Of a stretch of 64,000 nucleotides of DNA, positions 58,743 through 64,000 are shown one piece after another. Source of the stretch: CAG-791 sp002449595 (GTDB taxonomy: Bacteria; Bacillota; Clostridia; Lachnospirales; Lachnospiraceae); NCBI GenBank assembly GCA_946539855.1, contig CAMNHV010000008.1, positions 5,960 to 69,959 on the forward strand, written 5' to 3'. Below the pieces are notes generated by a model. It saw only the letters and a list, made by a program, of their open reading frames with translations. It made no database searches and was not told where the DNA came from. The position numbers and the translations under genes are program-made. The stretch's first letter is position 1; every line of letters starts with the position of its first letter.

Positions 58743-60832
58743 GCGTTAACGTCCTCCTGCTGTGTATTGTCTTCTGTTTTGTTTCTGCTGCCGCTCTTCC
58801 CGGATCCCCTGCGGGACCTTCCGGAGGAAGCGGTGCCTGAGCCCTTCTGGTAAAATGCCGCGGTCTGCCGGTACATCTGCTGCAGCGGCCCGGAGAAATC
58901 CGTCTCCTTGACGTAATTGGTCCGCCGGACGATGAAGTCCTCGAGCTTCTTCATGTACTCCGCTTCGGTGACGGAGCCCTCGGCGACGCGGGTGAGCCCC
59001 ATCTCCCAGCTCGCGGTGAGTTTGGGGTCGAGCAGCGGACGGATGCCCGCGCTCACGGTGTCGTAGATCATCTCGCCCATCTGCGTCGGGGTGATGATCT
59101 GCGTCTTTTTGTTCAGCGACAGATAGCGGTTGCGGAAAAGCTTCTCCAGAATGCCGGCCCTCGTCGCGCTCGTTCCGATGCCGCTCCCCTTGATCTGTTC
59201 GCGGAGCTCTTCTTCCTCGATGAGCTGGCCCGCGTTCTCCATCGCGAGGATCATGCTGCCGGAGCTGTAGCGCCTGGGCGGCGAGGTCTCGCCCTGCCGG
59301 ATCTCGTAGTCGCCGACGGGAAGCACAGAACCCTTCTTTATCGTGCTGAGGTACGCGGAGAGCTTCTCGCTGTCCTGCACGGAGTCTCCTGCGCCGTCTC
59401 CTTGAGCGCTCTTTTTCTTAGAAAAGGAGTACTCCATCACTCTTAAATATCCCGGGTCCCGAAGTGCCTTTGCGGCCGCCTGGAAGGTCTCATTTCCGAC
59501 CTCTATCGTCAGCGTTATTTTATCAGAAACAGACGGCGGATAAAAGATTGCGAGGAAGCGCCGGACGATCAGTTCGTAGACGTTTCGGACCGTCGGAGGC
59601 AGGGAATCCAGCGCCTGGAACCCCTGGCCGGTCGGGATGATCGCGTAGTGGTCCGTGATCGCCTTGTCGTCGCAGTAGCGGGTCTTCCCGATCTTCTTCC
59701 AGCTCTCGGAGATGCGGATCTCCTCGGCGAACGGGCGGTACTCGGGCAGGGCCCGCAGTCCCGCGAGGTTCTTGCTGATCTCCTTCGCCACGGCGCTCGA
59801 GAGCACGCGGGCGTCCGTTCTGGGATAGGTCGTGAGCTTGCGCTCGTACAGCGTCTGCGCGGCCTGGAGCGTCTCGTCCGGGCTGATGCGGAACATGCGC
59901 GAGCAGTCGTTCTGCAGCTCCGCGAGGTTGTACAGAAGGGGCGGATTCTTCGTCTCCTTCTTCTTCGCGCTGCTTGTGACCTTCGCTTCCTTGATGCCGT
60001 CCAGCGAGGCGATGAGGCGCTTCGCGTCCTCTTCGCTGCGCAGTCCTTTGTCCTCGTATAAAGCAGGAGTGCCGGCGAACATGCTTTTCTCAGAGAGCTT
60101 CCACTCGGCTTCGAAAGAGGGATCGCCGAAATGGCCGAAGACGCGGTAGAACGGCGTCTTCACGAAGGAACGGATCTCCCGCTCCCTTTTCACGACCATG
60201 CCGAGCACGCACGTCATGACGCGGCCGACCGCGATGACGCACTTGTCCTGCCCGAGGAAATCCCGGATCCCGCGCGAGTAACGGAGCGTCAGGACGCGCG
60301 AGAAGTTGATGCCCATCAGGTAGTCTTCCTTCGCGCGCAGGTATGCGGCGGCGCCGAGCGGGTCGTAGGCGGAGTCGTCCTTCGCCTCGCGGATCCCGCG
60401 CAGGATCTCCTCCCGCGTCTGCGAGTCGATCCAAACGCGCAGCTGCCGCTTGTCCTTCACGCCCGCCTGCTGCGCGACGAGGCGGTAGATGTACTCGCCC
60501 TCGCGCCCGGAGTCCGTGCAGATGTAGATCGTCTTCACGTCCGGGGAGGTGAGGATCTTCGACACGATCGAGAACTGCTTCTTCACGCTGCCGATCACCT
60601 CGTAGCGGAACTTGTCGGGGATAAAAGGGATCGTCGAGAGCGCCCACTTCTTGTAGCGGGCGTCGTAGGCCTCGGGGTACGACATCGAGACGAGATGGCC
60701 GACGCACCAGGTCACGATCGTGTTCTCCGACTCGAGATAGCCGTCCCTCTTTTTGAAATTCTCGCCGAGCGCCGCGGCAAATTCCTGCGCGACGCTGGGC
60801 TTTTCGGAAATAAAAACAGTACTTGCTGCCAT
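58739..60832 (-). CDS. topB: DNA topoisomerase III
   Basis: This type IA topoisomerase decatenates single-stranded DNA. The 697-residue protein has the TOPRIM domain with SEKPSVAQEFA at the start and ICTDSGREGEYIYRL near 107. The active-site Tyr is in LTTYPRTDAR near 335. The tail after about 660 is Ser/Arg/Gly-rich. AGGAGA precedes the ATG. Chromosomal TopB of this type is common in Firmicutes; no plasmid or conjugation genes are nearby. Confidence 0.93.
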   Translation of the reverse strand: MAASTVFISEKPSVAQEFAAALGENFKKRDGYLESENTIVTWCVGHLVSMSYPEAYDARYKKWALSTIPFIPDKFRYEVIGSVKKQFSIVSKILTSPDVKTIYICTDSGREGEYIYRLVAQQAGVKDKRQLRVWIDSQTREEILRGIREAKDDSAYDPLGAAAYLRAKEDYLMGINFSRVLTLRYSRGIRDFLGQDKCVIAVGRVMTCVLGMVVKREREIRSFVKTPFYRVFGHFGDPSFEAEWKLSEKSMFAGTPALYEDKGLRSEEDAKRLIASLDGIKEAKVTSSAKKKETKNPPLLYNLAELQNDCSRMFRISPDETLQAAQTLYERKLTTYPRTDARVLSSAVAKEISKNLAGLRALPEYRPFAEEIRISESWKKIGKTRYCDDKAITDHYAIIPTGQGFQALDSLPPTVRNVYELIVRRFLAIFYPPSVSDKITLTIEVGNETFQAAAKALRDPGYLRVMEYSFSKKKSAQGDGAGDSVQDSEKLSAYLSTIKKGSVLPVGDYEIRQGETSPPRRYSSGSMILAMENAGQLIEEEELREQIKGSGIGTSATRAGILEKLFRNRYLSLNKKTQIITPTQMGEMIYDTVSAGIRPLLDPKLTASWEMGLTRVAEGSVTEAEYMKKLEDFIVRRTNYVKETDFSGPLQQMYRQTAAFYQKGSGTASSGRSRRGSGKSGSRNKTEDNTQQEDVNA

Positions 60833-60880
60833 AGTTCTCCTGCTGGCATTTGGCTGATGAAACGTGGGGTAAGAAAGATA

Positions 60881-60916
60881 AGGCGGGCAGCTCTCTCTGT
60901 GGAGAGCTCCCCGCCT
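60881..60916 (-). terminator. Terminator after asd
   Basis: AGGCGGGCAGCTCTC pairs with GAGAGCTCCCCGCCT, with one mismatch, around a short loop. TATCTTTCTT follows on the minus strand. It separates asd from topB. Confidence 0.75.
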
Positions 60917-61042
60917 GGTACACCGTTTCCGTGGTGAGATGCTGTCTGTCCGTCACGATGAGATGACGTCACTTCGCGGTGATGCGTGCGGGCGTGGCAG
61001 GTATCCCGGCCCGCAGCTGAGCGTGCTGTTACTGGAGGGTCA

Positions 61043-62125
61043 TCACTTCGCGGTGATGTAGCCGAGCGCCGTCAGAAGCTCAGCGCACTCGACCGCGCCG
61101 CCGGCCGCGCCGCGCAGCGTGTTGTGCGCAAGGCCGATGAACTTCCAGTCATAGACCGTGTCGGGACGAAGACGTCCGACGGAGACGCCCATGCCGCCTT
61201 CGTAGTTCACGTCGAGCGTGACCTGCGGGCGGTTGTCCTCCTCGCAGTACTGGATGAACTGCGCCGGTGCGCTCGGAAGGCCGAGTTCCTGCGGCTTGCC
61301 GGAGAAGTTCCTGAGCAGCTCGACGAGCTGTTCCTTCTCCGCTTTCTTGCGGAACTTGACGAAAGCAGCCGCCGTGTGGCCGTACAGCACCGGAATGCGG
61401 ACGCACTGGCAGGTGATGATCGGGCTCTCAGCCGGAACGATCACGCCGTTCTCGATGTGGCCGAAGATGCGCAGGGGCTCCTTCTCACTCTTTTCTTCCT
61501 CGCCGCTGATGAACGGGATGACGTTGCCGTTCATCTCGGGCCAGTCCTTAAAGGTCTTGCCGGCGCCGGAGATCGCCTGGTACGTGGTCGCGACGACCTC
61601 GTAGGGCTCCAGTTCCTTCCATGCCGCGAGTGCGGGTGTATAAGTCTGGATCGAGCAGTTGGGCTTGACCGCGATGAAGCCGCGGGTCGTGCCGAGGCGC
61701 TTCTTCTGGTCCGCGATGACTTCCGCGTGCTCCGGGTTGATCTCCGGGATGATCATCGGAACGTCAGGCGTCCAGCGGTGCGCGCTGTTATTGGAGACGA
61801 CGGGGGTCTCGGTCTTCGCGTACGCTTCCTCGATCGCGCGGATCTCGTCCTTGGACATGTCGACGGCGCTCAGGCAGAAATCGACGTCCGCCGCGACGGA
61901 TTCGACGTCCTGCACGCTGCGCAGAACGATGTCCTTCACGCTGTCCGGAATGGGCTCGTCGAGCTTCCAGCGGCCTTCGACCGCCTCCGCATACGTCTTC
62001 CCGGCGCTCCTGGGGCTTGCCGCGATCACAGCGACCTCAAACCACGGATGATTTCCGAGAATCGAGATGAAACGCTGTCCAACCATGCCTGTTCCGCCGA
62101 GTACGCCGACTCTCAACTTCTTCAT
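61043..62125 (-). CDS. asd: Aspartate-semialdehyde dehydrogenase
   Basis: Asd reduces aspartyl phosphate to the branch point of lysine, threonine and methionine synthesis. The 360-residue protein is of the archaeal/fungal-like class used by many Clostridia: GVLGGTGMVGQRF near residue 8 binds NADP, the catalytic Cys is in KPNCSIQT near 155 and GAGKTFKDW near 185 follows. GGAGAG precedes the ATG. thrC is at the other end of the window. Confidence 0.95.
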   Translation of the reverse strand: MKKLRVGVLGGTGMVGQRFISILGNHPWFEVAVIAASPRSAGKTYAEAVEGRWKLDEPIPDSVKDIVLRSVQDVESVAADVDFCLSAVDMSKDEIRAIEEAYAKTETPVVSNNSAHRWTPDVPMIIPEINPEHAEVIADQKKRLGTTRGFIAVKPNCSIQTYTPALAAWKELEPYEVVATTYQAISGAGKTFKDWPEMNGNVIPFISGEEEKSEKEPLRIFGHIENGVIVPAESPIITCQCVRIPVLYGHTAAAFVKFRKKAEKEQLVELLRNFSGKPQELGLPSAPAQFIQYCEEDNRPQVTLDVNYEGGMGVSVGRLRPDTVYDWKFIGLAHNTLRGAAGGAVECAELLTALGYITAK

Positions 62126-62243
62126 GCTCTCCTCTTTTCTCCGGACAAAAGCCGGTCATGCATTTAATATGATCGAAGCCGTTTTGATGCAGCCTGTAGC
62201 GTTTGCTGCCGGGGGTACAAAACAGCCGCGTCTTTATCGTTAC

Positions 62244-62272
62244 AGTTTAATCAGTACCGCCCGATTCTGCAA
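62244..62272 (-). promoter_or_regulatory. Candidate asd promoter
   Basis: On the minus strand TTGCAG (62267-62272) and TAAACT (62244-62249) are 17 bases apart. A CCGCCC/GGGCGG hairpin (62257-62278) overlaps the -35. The match is moderate. Confidence 0.35.
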
Positions 62273-62363
62273 GGGCGGATTCGTTACGAAATAGAAAGAG
62301 ATGCCGGTCCGGCGGGCTTCCGATTTCGCGGTGGTCAGGTTTATGGATCCGCGCGCAGCGGGC

Positions 62364-63755
62364 TTACTGCTCCGCGGCGAGACTTTCAAGAAAAGCCTTG
62401 CACTGTGCGAGCTCCTGCCGCATCGCGTCCTGGCCGGGTGCGCCTGCGGTGTTGCGAAGGTCCGCGCAGCGCTTCACGTCGACCGCTTCGTAGATCCCTT
62501 CGTCAAATGCCTCCGAGAAGCTCCTGAACTCGTCCATCGTCAGGTCGCCGATCGCCTTGTCCGCGTCGATGCAGTACAGGACCATCCTGCCGATGATGCC
62601 GTGCGCGTCGCGGAACGGGACGCCCTTTTTCACGAGGTAGTCCGCGGCGTCCGTCGCGTTCGTGAATCCTTCTTCCGCGCTCCTGCGCATGACGTCCTTC
62701 CGGAAGCGCAGCGTCGAGAGCATGCCGGTGAAAACGCGGATGCACGCGGTCACCTGCTCAGCGGCGTCAAACACGGGCTCCTTGTCCTCCTGCATGTCTT
62801 TGTTGTACGCGAGCGGAATGCCCTTCATCACGGTCATGAGCGACGTGAGGTCGCCGAAGACGCGCCCCGTCTTGCCGCGGATCAGCTCCGCGACGTCGGG
62901 ATTCTTCTTCTGCGGCATGATGCTGCTCCCGGTGGAATAGGCGTCGTCGATCTCGATGAAGCGGTACTCGTTCGAGTTCCAGGTGATGATCTCCTCCGAG
63001 AATCTGGACAGATGGATCATGATCACGGAGAGGTCGAACAGGTATTCCAGGCTGTAGTCGCGGTCCGAGACGGAGTCCATGCTGTTCGCAGTCGGCCTGT
63101 CGAAGAAAAGCTCTTTCGCCGTGAAATCACGGTCGAGCGGATAGGTCGTGCCTGCGAGCGCGCCCGCGCCCAGCGGGCACTCGTTGAGCCGCGCGCGGGT
63201 GTCCTGCAGCCGCAGGATGTCGCGGCGGAACATCTCGAAATACGCGCCGAGGTGGTGCGCCAGCGTCACGGGCTGCGCCTTCTGCATGTGGGTGAAGCCG
63301 GGCATCACGGTCTCCGTGTGCTGCTCCATCAGATTCAGAAGCTCCGCCTCGAGGGCGATGAGGGCATCCCTCGTCTCGTCCGCCTGCCTGCGGACGTACA
63401 GCCGCATGTCGAGCGCGACCTGATCGTTCCGGCTCCTTCCGGTGTGGAGGCGCTTCCCGGCGTCGCCGATCAGGTCGATGAGGGACGCCTCCATATAACT
63501 GTGGATGTCCTCCTGCGAGTTGTCGATGACTCTCTCGCCGCTCTCGATCTCCGCGCGGATCTGTGTGAGGCCGCTCACAATTTTGTCCGCGTCCTCCTGA
63601 GAAATAATTCCCTGCCTGCCGAGCATCTTCGCGTGCGCGATGCTGCCTTCGATGTCCTCGCGCCAGAGCGCTTTGTCAAAAAAGATCGAATCGCCGAACA
63701 GTTTCACCTCTTCCGAAGTCTGCCCGGTGAAGCGACCGCCCCATAACTGTGCCAT
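62364..63755 (-). CDS. argH: Argininosuccinate lyase
   Basis: ArgH makes arginine and fumarate in the last step of arginine synthesis. The 463-residue protein has the fumarase/aspartase signature GSSIMPQKKNPD near residue 280, plus LWGGRFTGQTSE at the start and HTGRSRNDQ near 110. AAAGGAA precedes the ATG. argG is not in the window. Confidence 0.96.
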   Translation of the reverse strand: MAQLWGGRFTGQTSEEVKLFGDSIFFDKALWREDIEGSIAHAKMLGRQGIISQEDADKIVSGLTQIRAEIESGERVIDNSQEDIHSYMEASLIDLIGDAGKRLHTGRSRNDQVALDMRLYVRRQADETRDALIALEAELLNLMEQHTETVMPGFTHMQKAQPVTLAHHLGAYFEMFRRDILRLQDTRARLNECPLGAGALAGTTYPLDRDFTAKELFFDRPTANSMDSVSDRDYSLEYLFDLSVIMIHLSRFSEEIITWNSNEYRFIEIDDAYSTGSSIMPQKKNPDVAELIRGKTGRVFGDLTSLMTVMKGIPLAYNKDMQEDKEPVFDAAEQVTACIRVFTGMLSTLRFRKDVMRRSAEEGFTNATDAADYLVKKGVPFRDAHGIIGRMVLYCIDADKAIGDLTMDEFRSFSEAFDEGIYEAVDVKRCADLRNTAGAPGQDAMRQELAQCKAFLESLAAEQ

Positions 63756-63803
63756 ATGTCGGATTCCTTTGCAGTAAGTACCTGCCGAAGGACAGATACG
63801 AAT

Positions 63804-63857
63804 GCATCCCGCCCATTCCGGTTTTGCGCTGCAAACGGGCGGGATGCGTTTTTATTT
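63804..63857 (+). terminator. Terminator-like hairpin reading rightward, upstream of argH
   Basis: GCATCCCGCCC (63804-63814) pairs with GGGCGGGATGC (63837-63847), then GTTTTTATTT follows on the plus strand. No plus-strand gene lies before it, so its target is unclear. On the minus strand it lies in the argH leader without a T-run. Confidence 0.45.
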
Positions 63858-63948
63858 ACGATTTCATGTACCCTCAGCGGTTGATGCTTCGGGCTGCGCT
63901 GACAGATGCCGCTGAGTGCTTCTGATCAGCCGGCTCTTAGCGCCGTGC

Positions 63949-64000
63949 TCAGGTCTGGGACGCCTCGAGGAGCTTCGCCTTGAGCTCGGTCTCGATCTGC
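63949..64000 (-). CDS. C-terminal end of an unidentified gene (partial)
   Basis: Seventeen codons are open into the right edge and end at TGA; the last residues are IETELKAKLLEASQT. This is too little to identify the protein or to be sure it is real. Confidence 0.3.
   Translation of the reverse strand, partial: QIETELKAKLLEASQT

Overview
The window looks like a piece of the chromosome of a high-GC member of the Clostridia, most likely a Lachnospiraceae-type anaerobe. The evidence is the Firmicutes gene orders: radC-mreBCD-PBP2-minC-rodA-mgsA, HlyD-like/YggS/SepF/LspA/RluD, MiaB-MutS-MutL-MiaA, rplU-prp-rpmA-obg-nadD-yqeK-rsfS, and lexA divergent from a YneA-like SOS gene. Other signs are the Prp-cleavable L27 extension and a XerS-like recombinase. 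Nearly all of it is core chromosome. I see no prophage, insertion sequence, CRISPR array, tRNA or rRNA. The high GC content creates many long antisense open frames, which I left out.

Layout. Bases 1-17.5 kb are mostly on the + strand: a partial YprB-like exonuclease on the minus strand, an orphan rnfC-rnfD pair, thrC, a Xaa-Pro aminopeptidase, a 6S RNA, pheST, an M18 aminopeptidase, queA, and the rplU-prp-rpmA / obg-nadD-yqeK-rsfS block. At 17.5-23.4 kb lie the lexA/SOS divergon with tandem terminators, a XerS-like recombinase, an AI-2E-type permease, dtd, a palindromic-repeat island and a cytidylate-kinase-like gene. From 23.5 to 38.1 kb, on the minus strand, there is an envelope and division region: rluD, lspA, sepF, YggS, an HlyD-like protein, a small P-loop protein, a D,D-carboxypeptidase, mgsA, rodA, minC, PBP2, mreDCB and radC. 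From 38.2 to 49.5 kb, also minus, lies an RNA-modification and mismatch-repair operon: a methionine gamma-lyase-like gene, miaA, mutL, mutS, a fused pepT-miaB frame and two poorly characterised genes. The right end holds a GH13 debranching-like protein, gltX, dut, rnhA, a membrane MutS-like ATPase, an amidohydrolase, PNP, a hexapeptide-repeat protein, topB, asd and argH.

The most notable observations are: (1) one uninterrupted 945-codon frame joining peptidase T to the tRNA methylthiotransferase MiaB; (2) a GH13 debranching-like protein that appears to have lost its catalytic residues in all four conserved regions; (3) minC without minD or minE in the usual locus; (4) rnfC-rnfD without the other four Rnf genes; (5) a 6S RNA with a clear closing stem upstream of pheS; (6) an in-frame triplicated 15-residue repeat at the N-terminus of RluD; (7) an 82-bp near-perfect palindrome beside a decayed relative, and a 65-bp tandem duplication of the lexA terminator; and (8) three genes whose -10-like hexamer sits 6-7 bases before the ATG, suggesting leaderless mRNAs.

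All calls come from reading the sequence and recalling family motifs. No database search or folding program was run.
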